DNA of 64,000 nt, taken from CAWIUB01 sp963839995. Lineage in GTDB: Bacteria > Actinomycetota > Actinomycetes > Mycobacteriales > Jatrophihabitantaceae. Position 1 is the first letter of the stretch; each line of letters starts with the position of its first letter. Shown in pieces: positions 9,254 through 18,422 of this stretch. Under the pieces are notes generated by a model that saw only the letters and a program-made list of their open reading frames with translations, did no database searches and had not been told where the DNA came from. Location of the stretch: assembly GCA_963839995.1 (NCBI GenBank), contig CAWIXH010000005.1, positions 1-64,000 of the forward strand, written 5' to 3'. The position numbers and the translations under genes were made by a program.

Positions 9254-9850
9254 TCAGCCCGCCTGCCCTGTGGAGTCGGTCGGTCGTTGTCGGCTGACCT
9301 CGGCGGCAAGTTGGGTGCGTGAGGAGATGGCCAGCTTGGCGAAGACGTGGGACAGGTGAGTCTGCACCGTGCGCCGCGACACGTACAGCCGCTCGCCGAT
9401 CTGCGGGTTGGACAAGCCCTCGGCCACCAGATCGACGATGCTTTGTTCGGTCGGTGTCAGGCTCTGCCACCCCAGGGCGGGTCGCTTGCGGCTTCCCCTG
9501 CGGCCACGGCGGATGCCCAGCTCGCGCAGTCTCGCTTCGGCGCGCGCGACGTCGCGTACCGCACCGAGGCGCTCGAACGTGGTCAGCGCCTCGTCGAACA
9601 GCGTTGCAGCGCTGTCTACCGCGCCGTCTCCGGCAAGCACCGTTGCGGCTTCCTCAGCGCGATGGCCGTCTCCAGCGGATACGCTGACGCCGCGTAGAAG
9701 TCAGCGGCCGCGCGCAGCATGTCCGCGTCGCGGTCAAGTAGTCCACGGCAGCGCAGGGCAGCGCCGGTGATTGGCGACGCATCCTGACTGGCTGCGAGGT
9801 CGGTCACGGCCGAGGCCACTTGCTCGGCACGCTTGCGGTGTCCGGTGCTG
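9254..9850 (-). pseudogene. LuxR-family (LAL-type) regulator, C-terminal remnant with frameshift
   Basis: C-terminal remnant of a large ATP-binding LuxR-type regulator. A TPR-like helical stretch (about 9660-9850) is followed, after a frame change near 9653, by more helices and a complete LuxR HTH: LTPTEQSIVDLVAEGLSNPQIG, then VSRRTVQTHLSHVFAKL (cited in part). The reading frame is restored if one G is added to GCGCTGAGG. The sensor and ATPase parts of such proteins (usually 800 residues or more) are absent. It cannot work as a normal regulator, although the 128-residue HTH piece could still be made. Confidence 0.7.
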
Positions 9851-9887
9851 AATCACGTTGTCGGTGGGCCGCAGCATCCTCGCGGTC

Positions 9888-10367
9888 ATGACAACGACCG
9901 GCGCGCACGCCTTCGACTTCCTGCACGGCAGCTGGACCTTCCGCCTGCGCAGGCTGCGTGATGCTGCCGACCCGGACTGCACCGAGTGGCTCGAGTTCAC
10001 CGCGACGGGTGAGGCGTTCCCGGTCCTCGACGGCCTGGGCAATGTCGATCGGCTACACGTGCCCGCCACCGATGACGGCGAGGCGTTCGAGGGCCTCACG
10101 CTCCGGCTGTATGACCCCGCGACCGACAGCTGGCGTATCTGGTGGGCCTCGACACGGGCGCCGGGCGTGTTCGACGAGCCGGTCGTCGGCCGGTTCGACG
10201 GCGACCGAGGGATCTTCGAGTGTGACGACGTCGTCGGCGGGCAGCCTGTCCGGGTTCGCTATACCTGGTTCGTCGACGACGTCGAGCCGCGGTTCGAGCA
10301 GGCGTTCTCTCGCGACAGCGGACGCACGTGGGAGACGAACTGGACCACGACGCAGCGCCGCCGCTGA
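9888..10367 (+). CDS. Conserved hypothetical protein (DUF1579-like lipocalin fold)
   Basis: 159-residue soluble protein beginning MTTTGAHAFDFLHGSWTF. The FxxxLHGSW start, with alternating short strands and segments such as LRLYDPATDSWRIWWAST and FECDDVVGGQPVRVRY, resembles small beta-barrel DUF1579-like proteins. No catalytic residues are evident and the function is unknown. ATG 9888 is preferred over the upstream start at 9858. It stands alone on the plus strand between the LuxR remnant and rnhA. Confidence 0.65.
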   Translation: MTTTGAHAFDFLHGSWTFRLRRLRDAADPDCTEWLEFTATGEAFPVLDGLGNVDRLHVPATDDGEAFEGLTLRLYDPATDSWRIWWASTRAPGVFDEPVVGRFDGDRGIFECDDVVGGQPVRVRYTWFVDDVEPRFEQAFSRDSGRTWETNWTTTQRRR

Positions 10368-10472
10368 CCCGGCACCGCCTACCGGTCGCTCCGCGCCGCG
10401 CGGTTCACGTGAACCGCAAGGTGGTTGTCCTCAGTGCGAGACTGCATCCGTGACACCACTCCCGGCAGTGCC

Positions 10473-10949
10473 GTGACCGATGAACACGCGGCCCCGGCGG
10501 CGGACCGTCCCTCGGTCGTGATCTACACCGACGGGGCCTGCAAGGGCAATCCGGGCCCCGGCGGATGGGGCGTTTGGATGTCCAACGGCGCACACGAACG
10601 GGAGCTGTCTGGTGGTGCGGTCGCAACTACGAATCAGCGGATGGAACTCACGGCCGCCATTGAGGCGTTGTCCGCGCTGAAGCGACCGTGCGACGTGGTG
10701 CTCTACACCGACAGCAAGTACGTGCTGAACGGCATCACGTCCTGGATCAACGGGTGGAAGCGCAATGGCTGGAAGAACTCGGCCAAGCAGCCGGTCAAGA
10801 ACGCGGACCTCTGGCGGGCTCTGGACATTGCGGCGTCGCTGCACACCGTCGATTGGCGGTGGGTAAGAGGGCACGCCGGCGATCCCGGCAACGAGCGAGC
10901 AGACGCGCTGGCCAATGCCGGCGCTGCGGAGTTCGCATCGCGTCCCTAG
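10473..10949 (+). CDS. rnhA: Ribonuclease HI
   Basis: RNase HI, which degrades the RNA strand of RNA-DNA hybrids (R-loops, primers). All four catalytic acids are visible: Asp in IYTDGACKGNPGPGGWG, Glu in NQRMELTAAIEAL, Asp in LYTDSKYVLNGI and Asp in GNERADALAN. The basic handle region (WINGWKRNGWKNSAKQPVKN) is also present. Length matches the family. The start is uncertain: GTG 10473 leaves a short N-terminal tail; GTG 10434 or TTG 10425 would add 13 or 16 residues. Confidence 0.93.
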   Translation: MTDEHAAPAADRPSVVIYTDGACKGNPGPGGWGVWMSNGAHERELSGGAVATTNQRMELTAAIEALSALKRPCDVVLYTDSKYVLNGITSWINGWKRNGWKNSAKQPVKNADLWRALDIAASLHTVDWRWVRGHAGDPGNERADALANAGAAEFASRP

Positions 10950-10961
10950 CCTAGCCGATCG

Positions 10962-11315
10962 TCAACAGGTGACGTGAAGCACGGCGTGGACCTCATCCGG
11001 GTCGAGGGCGGCGATCAGACGGCAAGCCTCCTCTGTTGGAAGGGCGTCAAGATCAACGCCCCGACGGCTGGCCTCCTCGATGACCTCAGGCATGATCGGC
11101 AACGCACCATACGCTCCTGTGCCGATGATCAGCCGGCCTCCGCCCCAGGGGAGTTCCTCGTCAGCCGATACAGGGGTGTGCCCGAACAGATCCCGGTACC
11201 GCTTGGAGGGTTTCTTCTTCCGACGCCGCACCTCGCCACCGTCGATCACGATGTCGTGCTCGTACTCCAGCCCGTCGACCTCGATAGATCCGAACCCGCG
11301 TAAGCGCACCTGCAT
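10962..11315 (-). CDS. Mth938/NDUFAF3-like domain protein
   Basis: 117-residue protein of the Mth938-like (AAMDC/NDUFAF3) fold. It has an N-terminal strand pair (GSIEVDGLEYEHDIVIDGG), a basic loop RRRKKKPSKRYRDLFGHTP and the conserved GGGRLIIGTGAYGALPIMPE followed by a helix. The biochemical role in bacteria is unknown. It is convergent with rnhA, 12 bases apart. A reasonable RBS precedes the ATG at 11315. Confidence 0.8.
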   Translation of the reverse strand: MQVRLRGFGSIEVDGLEYEHDIVIDGGEVRRRKKKPSKRYRDLFGHTPVSADEELPWGGGRLIIGTGAYGALPIMPEVIEEASRRGVDLDALPTEEACRLIAALDPDEVHAVLHVTC

Positions 11316-11381
11316 CCCGTTGCCTCCCCTGCATCATGGCCTGAAGCGCCGGCGCCGTGCCGGTGTGCACGCGTCTGCCGT

Positions 11382-12266
11382 TCAGGAAGAGGCGAGGACG
11401 GCGACGCGTCGGGTTGTGGTCAGGCGACCGCGCGCTGCGCCAGCGTAGGTGCCCGACGTGGGTGGCACATCGGTGTAGTCCCGGCCTATGGCCACGGTCA
11501 AGTATCGAGCCGATGCCGGGCGACCGTGGCACGGGTCGAACGGCATGGCGACTGCGTGATCGCGATGCGGTACCAGGACCTCGACCCAGGCGTGCGTGCC
11601 GCCCTGGCCGAGCAGGTGCCCTGAAACGTACCGCGCCGGTAGGGCGAGCAGGTGGCACAACGCGAGCATGATGTGCGCGGAGTCCTGGCACACGCCTCGT
11701 CCGCCCGCGAGCGCCTCGGCGGCCGTGGTCTGCACCGAGGTGACGCCGAACTGGTAGCTCATCGCCGAGTGCACGGCTTGGCAGACCCGCCCAGCCAGCT
11801 CGAGCGGGTTGTCGCCGCGTCCCAGCTCGTGGGCGAGTTCGCGTAGCCGCGCGTCTGGTGCGGTGAGCCGGGTGGCGCGCAGCAGCCGCGGGTCGGTGAG
11901 GGCGTCCGCGTGCAGCCGCACCGGCCCGTCGCTGTGCACGCGTTCGAGCAGCGCCCCGACCCGGAAGTGCACACTGCGCTCGACCCGTTCGGCGTGCAAC
12001 CGCACGACGGTGTTGCCGCGCGCGTCGCGTCGCAGCCGGCGGCGGGCGGCGGCGCCTTCGACGTCCACCCGGTGTGCGCGCAGGTGCTGGTTGCCGTGTC
12101 GCACCGGTGGCAGCACCACCAGACGGTGGCGCAGCCGGTCGACCGGCTGCGGGTAGTCGTAACGGAAGCTCTGCTCGAGCAGGTAGGTCACTCGGTCGGC
12201 ATCGTCGAGATCAACCTCGTGGTGGTCGAGCACCGGGGCGTGCAGCAGCTGGCGGTCCAGCATCAT
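11382..12266 (-). CDS. Transglutaminase-like cysteine protease family protein
   Basis: 294-residue protein with an N-terminal beta domain of the transglutaminase-associated type (EQSFRYDYPQPVDRLRHRL) and a transglutaminase core. The catalytic Cys is in GGRGVCQDSAHIMLALC, the His in GTHAWVEVLVP and the Asp in MPFDPCHGRP. It begins at ATGATG (12266) after CAGGAGGTGCC, overlapping the stop of the upstream transglutaminase by 4 bp (ATGA), so the two are translationally coupled. Such pairs often accompany ATP-grasp/alpha-E genes for peptide-like modification; those partners are not seen here, but a GCS2-type ligase lies about 3 kb away. Confidence 0.88.
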   Translation of the reverse strand: MMLDRQLLHAPVLDHHEVDLDDADRVTYLLEQSFRYDYPQPVDRLRHRLVVLPPVRHGNQHLRAHRVDVEGAAARRRLRRDARGNTVVRLHAERVERSVHFRVGALLERVHSDGPVRLHADALTDPRLLRATRLTAPDARLRELAHELGRGDNPLELAGRVCQAVHSAMSYQFGVTSVQTTAAEALAGGRGVCQDSAHIMLALCHLLALPARYVSGHLLGQGGTHAWVEVLVPHRDHAVAMPFDPCHGRPASARYLTVAIGRDYTDVPPTSGTYAGAARGRLTTTRRVAVLASS

Positions 12267-13078
12267 CCGGGCACCTCCTGGGCGCGGACGGTCATGCTGT
12301 CCAGGCGGGGGCCACCGAACGTCGTGGCCATCGCCACGTCCGAAGCGTCCCGGCCCCGACCGATCACCACCCGGCCCTTGCGGCGGGTGTTGTTGCGCGG
12401 GTCGAACGTCCACCAGCGATCAGCCAGCCAGACCTCCATCCACGCCGCGAAGTCCATCGGCGCGGGGTCGACCGGTACGTCCATGTCGGGTAGGTAGCCG
12501 AACACGTAGCGGGCCGGAATGTTCAGTGCCCGGCAGAACGAGATGGCCAGATGGGTGAAGTCCCGGCACACGCCCAGCCGGGTGCTGTTGATCTCGGCGG
12601 CCGTCGACCAGGCGGTCGAGCTGCCGTAGCGGAATGTGACGTGGGAGTGCACGTGATCGCAGATGGTCTGCACCCGCGGGTAGCCGGGAGCACGTGTACC
12701 GAACAGCGCCCACGCCTCGTTGCCCAGTACGTCCGGCAGGCAGTAGCGGCTGGGCAGCGTGTAGATGAGCGTGTCGTCGGGCAGATCGTCCGGCGCGACC
12801 TCGCGAGCCGACTCGTCGACGTCCTCCGTCAAGTCCGGGACGTCGATCTCAGCCGCGTACCGGAAGGTCGACCGCCCCATCGGCAGCACCACCCGGGTAC
12901 ACCGGTTGCCGTACAGGTCCACGTAACTGCGCAGCCGCAACTGCGGCGTCGACGACCAGTCCTCGGACTTCACCGTGAACACCGGTGACTCGCCCGGCTG
13001 GACGTGAAAGATCGACGGGGTGGCGACCTCCGCCTCATAGGTGAACGCGCACCCGACAGACAGCCGGCGCGAGCTCAT
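12263..13078 (-). CDS. Transglutaminase family protein
   Basis: 271-residue transglutaminase-like protein with an N-terminal beta domain (RLSVGCAFTYEAEVATPSIF) and a core with the catalytic Cys in RLGVCRDFTHLAISFCRAL, His near MDFAAWMEVWLADRWW (the usual His position reads A/M here) and Asp in WTFDPRNNTRRKGRV. I do not see the expected His of H-A-W in MDFAAWMEV, so activity should be checked. I chose ATG 13078 (MSSRRLSV); the frame is open upstream but codes there for low-complexity basic sequence. It is coupled by a 4-bp overlap to the second transglutaminase. Confidence 0.85.
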   Translation of the reverse strand: MSSRRLSVGCAFTYEAEVATPSIFHVQPGESPVFTVKSEDWSSTPQLRLRSYVDLYGNRCTRVVLPMGRSTFRYAAEIDVPDLTEDVDESAREVAPDDLPDDTLIYTLPSRYCLPDVLGNEAWALFGTRAPGYPRVQTICDHVHSHVTFRYGSSTAWSTAAEINSTRLGVCRDFTHLAISFCRALNIPARYVFGYLPDMDVPVDPAPMDFAAWMEVWLADRWWTFDPRNNTRRKGRVVIGRGRDASDVAMATTFGGPRLDSMTVRAQEVPG

Positions 13079-13169
13079 CACCGCATGATGACAGGCCAAC
13101 ATTTCAACGGACAGCGCCGCGCCCACAGACCTTCGACGAGCGGGTCTGTCCGGGCACGGCCCGTAGCGG

Positions 13170-13564
13170 TCACGGGTGCGGTGACTTGGATCGGGTTCGG
13201 CCCGGCGGCGTGGGGTGTCCGTGTGTCGGGTTCGAGGTTGGTGACGATGTCGGCGATGGGGCAGCGCCGGACGGGCTGGTCGGCGGTTGCGGTGACGGGC
13301 TGGCCGACGGGGCCGCACTGGCTGGCCGGGCGCGGCCGCCCGCGGCGGTACGAGCGGCTGATCAGACGTGTCCGATCTCGACCCCGACCCCGGCAGTTGC
13401 GTCGGGCTGCCGGTGGTCGCCGCGGCAACCCGACCAGGTTCGGGTGATGCTGAACCCGCCGGATGGTCCGCCGCGCCACCCAGTCCGGCGACCGCGAGGG
13501 TAAGGATTCCTGCGATAAGGACGCAGGCGACCAGGACGACGGACAGCACCGTTGCCACCCGCAT
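13170..13564 (-). pseudogene. Hypothetical membrane-anchored Pro/Ser-rich protein, probably frameshifted
   Basis: Starts MRVATVLSVVLVACVLIAGI, a single N-terminal membrane anchor, then a low-complexity Gly/Ser/Pro stretch. The plausible Pro/Ser/Thr-rich continuation (PSASPSPQPPTSPSGAAPSP and on to a TGA at 13170) is in a different frame, with the switch somewhere between about 13320 and 13365. If intact it would be a small extracytoplasmic protein with a disordered tail. The function is unknown and the assignment is tentative. Confidence 0.4.
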
Positions 13565-13668
13565 GCCCTCGATGGTCTGCAGGATGCGTCCGCCGTTCCC
13601 GGGACCAGCCTCGGGCGGTGGTTTAGGGGTAGGCCGCCCCGTCGTCGCGGTTGGGGGACGGAGCTAAG

Positions 13669-14332
13669 TCAGCGCGGTGCAGGCCCCGGGGATGCGGCCG
13701 GCGGCCCGGCCGGGATGGTGGACGGTGCACCGGTCGGGTGCTGGCTGGATGCAGGCGTGCTGGGCCGGTTGTTCGGGTGGCTGCTCGACCCGCCAGCCGG
13801 GTGTGCGGCGGCGAGATGGGCCGTGCAGTAGCCCGCGACCTTGTCCGGTGTCGCAGGCGACGCGGCGACGCTCGGCTTGGCCGGGGCGGCCTGGGCATCG
13901 TGCGTGGCCGATGTCCTCGGCTGGGCAGCCACCTGGGCCGCGCTCGCCGACCCGGGCACGGCGGGGGCGTGCACGGCGCTGTGCGCGGCGCCGTGCAGCG
14001 GGCCCGGCAGCGTGTCGGTGGCCGCGGCCAGGGCAACGCCGCCCGTCGCGGCCGCGGCCACCGCGACGCCGGCAAGCGCCTTCACGGTGAACAGGCTCGC
14101 CACCGCGGTCTTCACCAAGGCGGGTCTGCGGTGGGTGGCTGCCGAGCCGGTCGCGTCGCCCGGAACTGCGCCACAGCAGCCGCCTGGCCGGCCAGCTCCC
14201 GCACGCTGGCCGGGGCGGCCGCCGCGTCCAGCACCCTGCCGCCTCATCGCCACGCTGCGCGGCCGCGACCGCGACGGTCAGCGCGGCATCCCCGCTCTGC
14301 TCAACGTGATCCGCCCGGCTCACCCGACGCAT
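13669..14332 (-). pseudogene. Membrane/secreted Ala-rich protein, multiply frameshifted
   Basis: The best-preserved part reads VKTAVASLFTVKALAGVAVA and GGVALAAATDTLPGPLHG, the pattern of actinobacterial proteins with one membrane helix that often follow ECF sigma genes, then an Ala/Pro-rich tail with one conserved Cys (GYCTAHLAAAHP). The matching N-terminal segment, VLDAAAAPASVRELAGQAAA, is in another frame, and a third piece (ALTVAVAAAQRGDEAA) in yet another. At least two one-base lesions, near 14150 and 14235, are needed to join them. It is probably a pseudogene or a poorly sequenced stretch. Confidence 0.45.
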
Positions 14333-14643
14333 CCCGACCGACGCCCCCGCCACCGTCGCCGCACCCTCGACTCCAATCCGCCTACCACCCCACACCGTCA
14401 GCGTCACCACGGCGCCGTCTGTCACACCGCCCTTTGGCGACACGCGGGCAGATTTGAGGAACCCTACGGCGGCGCGCTGCACCTTTCGTCGCGGCGCTGG
14501 TACGCGGACCAGCTGCGGCAGAACGAAATCAGCTTGACCGGAGCCTCGGCATGAGCCAACGCCCGACGGTGGACGGTTCACACGTTCTCGCGTGCCGATC
14601 CGTCCACCGTCGCAACGAACGAGTGCAGCGCCGCCGCGTCATC

Positions 14644-15327
14644 TCAGTCTCCCGACGGTTGGCCGTTGCGCCGATCACCGCGGGCCGGGCGCTGCACGCG
14701 CCTGCGATGCTTGGCAGACCGGGCGGTGCCGAGGGAGATGGCGCCCTCGAACTTGGGCGTGTGCTGCTCGTAGAAGACGTCGAGTTCGGTGATGCTGAAT
14801 CCCGCGGTGGTCAGCAGGTCGACGATCGGCCGGGTGAGGTGGCAGCCGCCGAACAGTCGCTTCTGCACCGGCTCGAGGCGTCGTTGCCAGCGGCGCACCC
14901 CCTCGTCCGGGGCCAGCCCGTGCTCGAGGAAGCGCAGGGCCCCGCCGGGTTTCAGGACCCGCCGGATCTCCCCCAGCGCCGCGACGACGTCCGGAATGGT
15001 GCACAGCGTCCAGGTCGAGAGGGCGGCGTCATAGCTGTTGTCCGCGAAGGGCAGCGACTGGCCGTCCAGCGCCGACCGTTGTACGGGGACGCTTGTCGCC
15101 CGCAGCCGCTTGGCGGCCAGCCTCCAGCCGACGTCGCTGGGTTCGACGGCGGCAACGGAGGCGACGTCCGGCGGGTAGAAGGGGACGTTGAGCCCGGAAC
15201 CGAAGCCGATCTCGACCACGTTCCCCGCGAGACCCTCGCAGACCCGACGTCGCAGCGGTTCGATCATCTTCCCGCCACCGGCGATGTCGACTACCCACGG
15301 GACGACCCGCTCGCCATAGAACCCCAT
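14644..15327 (-). CDS. Class I SAM-dependent methyltransferase
   Basis: 227-residue methyltransferase. The SAM-binding motif I is VVEIGFGSGLNVPFYP (about residue 37), an acidic strand-2 residue lies in AAVEPSD, and FADNSYDAALSTWTLCTIPD plus LKPGGALRFLEHG match the Methyltransf_11/UbiE-like group. The substrate is unknown. ATG 15327-15325 overlaps the TGA of the upstream ligase gene by one base, so translation is coupled. It may modify the product of that ligase; this is inferred only from position. Confidence 0.88.
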   Translation of the reverse strand: MGFYGERVVPWVVDIAGGGKMIEPLRRRVCEGLAGNVVEIGFGSGLNVPFYPPDVASVAAVEPSDVGWRLAAKRLRATSVPVQRSALDGQSLPFADNSYDAALSTWTLCTIPDVVAALGEIRRVLKPGGALRFLEHGLAPDEGVRRWQRRLEPVQKRLFGGCHLTRPIVDLLTTAGFSITELDVFYEQHTPKFEGAISLGTARSAKHRRRVQRPARGDRRNGQPSGD

Positions 15328-16823
15328 CACGGCCCAAGTGGCTGGGTGGGCCACGTGTGGACCGGCTGTCCGGTAGCGGCGCATTCGAGATATCGCTCGA
15401 ACATTGCGGCTAGGGCTGCTTCCCCTTCCAGGCGCCGCTCGGCCGCGGCCAGCATCGTGCGCTGCCATACCGCGCCGGTCTGCCCAGCGACCACCCTGGA
15501 TGCGATGACACCGAGCAGGTCGTCGGCCTCCGTTGCCGCCACCCCGGCGCGCACGAGCGCCTCCCGGGCGGGCGGCAACAGCTCGGGCACCAGTTCGGCG
15601 GCCCGTACCGTGCGGACCTGACTTCGCCGCCCGAACGGCCAGCTCAGCTCGGCAGCCAAGCCGTGCTGCGCGGCCCGGTAGAAGTTGTGGTCGGCGCGCT
15701 CGAACGACAGCACGTACGTCCACCGCTGATCCTGCTCGGCAAGCCACAGCGAGAGCCCGAGGAGGAACGCGGCATTCGCGAGCATGTCGATCACGGTCGG
15801 GCCAGCCGGCAGCGCACGCATCTCGATGCGCAGATGGCCACCCGCGGTCGGATCGTATATGGCCCGGTTCCAGCGCCACACCGTCCCCTGGTGCAGCCGA
15901 AGTTCCTCCAGAGGCGGTGCATGCCACTGGTCGCCGACGTCAAGCGGCTCACCGTCGCCGAGTACCGGCAGCAGCGGCTGGTGCAGCCGCACGCTCTCGG
16001 CGAACAGCTGCAGCGGCCCGCCCCGCAGCCACCCCGTCCCGAACGCCACACGTGCCAGCTGACGATGCGGTTCCCGCCCGTCGCGGTCGTCGATCGACTG
16101 CTTGCACAAGGCGATCCGCGTCTCTTCCCACAGCCTGTGGCCCAGGAAGGTGGGCGAGTTGCCAGCCACCGCCAGCACCGGTGCGGTCGCCAGCTGGACG
16201 GCGTTGAAGGTGCGCATGAAGTCGGCCGGGTCTACCCGCAGATGGACCTGGAATGAGGTATTCGCTCCTTCCACCGCCACGTCGTCGGTTGCCAACTGGA
16301 GCGGGTCCGCGCCGTCGATCGTGATCTGGAAGGCGTCGTCGTGCCGCAGGTGGCGCAGGCCGGTGTTCAGGGCCCGGTATCGCGGCGCGTCAGTGAGCAC
16401 GTCCAGGCGCAGGTCGGACCGTCGTAGCGTGGGCAGGATTCCGACGAGAGCCAGCCGCCCGCCGCACTGGTCGGCGGCGGCTGCGACACGCTCGAGGAGC
16501 ATGCGAAGCTCACTACCCAGCGCAGCGAATGGATGCCCGGCAAGCAGCGTCGGGGACGCGTTCAGCTCGAGGTTGAAGCGATCGAGCTCGACGGTGACGC
16601 GTGGATCCGCGGCTGCGGCGCGCACCATCTGGTTGCGCGGCAGTGACCGCGTCGCGCCATCGATCAGGGACAGTTCGAGCTCGGCACCGACCGTGGCTGG
16701 GCCCACCCCGAAGCCCGGCCGTTCGAGCAGGTCGCCGAGTACCAGCAGGCACTGCTGTAGCCGCTCCCGGAAAGGCGCGTAATCGGGCTCATCGAACGCG
16801 TCCCGGTCGATCCGTGTCCCCAT
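15327..16823 (-). CDS. Glutamate-cysteine ligase family (GCS2) protein
   Basis: 498-residue protein of the GCS2/YbdK-like carboxylate-amine ligase family. Family landmarks are VGAELELSLID (ATP/glutamate site), ELDRFNLELNASP, NTSFQVHLRVDPADF and the HLRIEMRALPAGPT segment. These enzymes form gamma-glutamyl or similar peptide bonds with ATP. In actinobacteria, relatives make gamma-glutamylcysteine (EgtA) or act next to transglutaminase/alpha-E genes. The substrate here is open. It is co-translated with the methyltransferase. The ATG at 16823 agrees with the family start. Confidence 0.85.
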   Translation of the reverse strand: MGTRIDRDAFDEPDYAPFRERLQQCLLVLGDLLERPGFGVGPATVGAELELSLIDGATRSLPRNQMVRAAAADPRVTVELDRFNLELNASPTLLAGHPFAALGSELRMLLERVAAAADQCGGRLALVGILPTLRRSDLRLDVLTDAPRYRALNTGLRHLRHDDAFQITIDGADPLQLATDDVAVEGANTSFQVHLRVDPADFMRTFNAVQLATAPVLAVAGNSPTFLGHRLWEETRIALCKQSIDDRDGREPHRQLARVAFGTGWLRGGPLQLFAESVRLHQPLLPVLGDGEPLDVGDQWHAPPLEELRLHQGTVWRWNRAIYDPTAGGHLRIEMRALPAGPTVIDMLANAAFLLGLSLWLAEQDQRWTYVLSFERADHNFYRAAQHGLAAELSWPFGRRSQVRTVRAAELVPELLPPAREALVRAGVAATEADDLLGVIASRVVAGQTGAVWQRTMLAAAERRLEGEAALAAMFERYLECAATGQPVHTWPTQPLGP

Positions 16824-16867
16824 CGCCTCCCACCGTGAGCCAGAAGCTCCCGCCAGCCGTGCTGCCG

Positions 16868-17293
16868 CTACGCCGACGGCGTGCCGCCGGGGGCAACGAT
16901 GCGTCGTCCGGTCAGCGCAGCAGGCAGGATCCGGATGTAGCGGCTCTTCGCGCCCGGACCCCAGGGGGTCAATGGCAGCTTCCGCACCCGAGCCAGGTCA
17001 TCTCGATCGGTGATCTCGGTGGCCTCCCCTCGGATCACCACGCTCCAGCCGGTGCGGGTGGCCTTATCCATCCCGTCGACCTCGAACCCTACCTGCCCGC
17101 CGCGCACCGCCACGTCCAGCTTGGACCCCTGGTCGGTACGGAATAGCACGGTGTGCTGGTCCATGACGTAGTTGACCGGGAGCGCGACCGGCCCCCGGTC
17201 ATCGACCAGCACGACCCTGCCCACGTGCTGACCGGCCAGCAGACCGAAGCACTCGGATTTCGTCAGTGCCTTCCAATAACGACCCTCGTCCAC
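16868..17293 (-). CDS. Pyridoxamine 5'-phosphate oxidase family protein
   Basis: 141-residue split-barrel flavin-binding-type protein: LLAGQHVGRVVLVDDRGPVA, LPVNYVMDQHTVLFRTDQGS, GWSVVIRGEATEITD. This subgroup is frequent among DosR-type, stress-linked actinobacterial proteins. It may bind FMN, F420 or haem; the cofactor cannot be told from sequence. It sits 44 bases upstream of the GCS2-type gene in the same direction, possibly in one transcript. Confidence 0.85.
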   Translation of the reverse strand: MDEGRYWKALTKSECFGLLAGQHVGRVVLVDDRGPVALPVNYVMDQHTVLFRTDQGSKLDVAVRGGQVGFEVDGMDKATRTGWSVVIRGEATEITDRDDLARVRKLPLTPWGPGAKSRYIRILPAALTGRRIVAPGGTPSA

Positions 17294-17573
17294 GGTCCCA
17301 ACTCTCCTCTTGCCCGGCAGCCACTGACAGCCGCGGGTCTCGCCAGCCCCTCGGGCGACCGCCTGCCGTCAGGGCCTGGCACCGCATCCGGCACGGCTGG
17401 ATTGACAGGTCGCCTCTCATGATGCCGTGCCTGCCTCGTGCTGTTGACAACTACCAGCATCGTCCGCCGCGCGCGGCCAAGCGCGGGTACAACGGCCTGA
17501 TCTAGCCGGGACGGTTGACCTGTCCTGATCTTCAGGTCTCGATGGAGTGCTCTCATCGCGGGTAGGTTGTGCG

Positions 17574-18407
17574 ATGCCAGGTTCGGCGAGGACAGGAGGC
17601 ACCGATATCGACCAGCCCCGCACCCCCGTCATGTTCGTCCATGGCCTGTGGCTGCACGCGGATTCGTGGGGCGCCTGGGTCGACCTGTTCCGTGAGCAGG
17701 GGTACGAGCCGATAGCGCCGGGTTGGCCGGGCGACTCGCAGACCGTGCCCGAGACCCGGGAGCACCCGGACCGGATCGCCGGCCAGGGCATCGACGCGGT
17801 CACCGACCACTTCGCGCAGATCATCAGCGCGCTGCCCGCAAAACCGATCCTGATCGGCCATTCCTTCGGCGGGCTGATCGTGCAGAAGCTGCTCGGCCGC
17901 GATCTCGCCGCCGCCGCGGTCGCGATCGACGCGGCGCCGATCAAGGGCGTCCTTCGCCTTCCATTCTCGGCGCTGCGCGTCGCGTCCATCGCACTGCGGA
18001 ACCCGGCAAACACCAAACGCGCGGTGTCGCTGACGCCCGAGCAGTTCCGGTACGGCTTCGGGAATGCTCTGTCCGAGGAGGAATCCAGTGAGCTGTACCA
18101 CCGCTGGACGATCTCCTCGCCGGGAAAGCCGCTATTCGAAGCCGCCTTTGCCGCCGCCATGCCGAACTCGCCGGCGAAGGTCGCCACCGGCAACGCCCAG
18201 CGCGGTCCGCTGCTGCTGATCGCCGGTGCGAAGGACCACACCGTGCCCGCCGCGATTACCCGGTCGACGTTGAAGCTCTACCAGAAGTCCGCTGCCGTCA
18301 CCGACTACCGTGAGTTCGGCGGCCGCGGTCACTCCCTCGCCCTTGACCACGGCTGGCGTGAGGTCGCCGATGCCTCGCTGAATTGGTTGAAGAAGCACGG
18401 CTTGTAA
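17574..18407 (+). CDS. Alpha/beta hydrolase
   Basis: 277-residue alpha/beta hydrolase. The oxyanion-hole HG is in VMFVHGLWLHADSWGAW, the nucleophile elbow in ILIGHSFGGLIVQKL, the acid probably in LIAGAKDHTVPAA and the catalytic His in FGGRGHSLALDHGW. It resembles the soluble, esterase-like proteins common in actinobacteria, with no signal peptide. ATG 17574 is preferred; an upstream frame start at 17547 has no clear RBS. The 280-base gap upstream contains a TTGACA but no convincing -10 box. Confidence 0.85.
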   Translation: MPGSARTGGTDIDQPRTPVMFVHGLWLHADSWGAWVDLFREQGYEPIAPGWPGDSQTVPETREHPDRIAGQGIDAVTDHFAQIISALPAKPILIGHSFGGLIVQKLLGRDLAAAAVAIDAAPIKGVLRLPFSALRVASIALRNPANTKRAVSLTPEQFRYGFGNALSEEESSELYHRWTISSPGKPLFEAAFAAAMPNSPAKVATGNAQRGPLLLIAGAKDHTVPAAITRSTLKLYQKSAAVTDYREFGGRGHSLALDHGWREVADASLNWLKKHGL

Positions 18408-18422
18408 GAGCGCGACAGGCGT

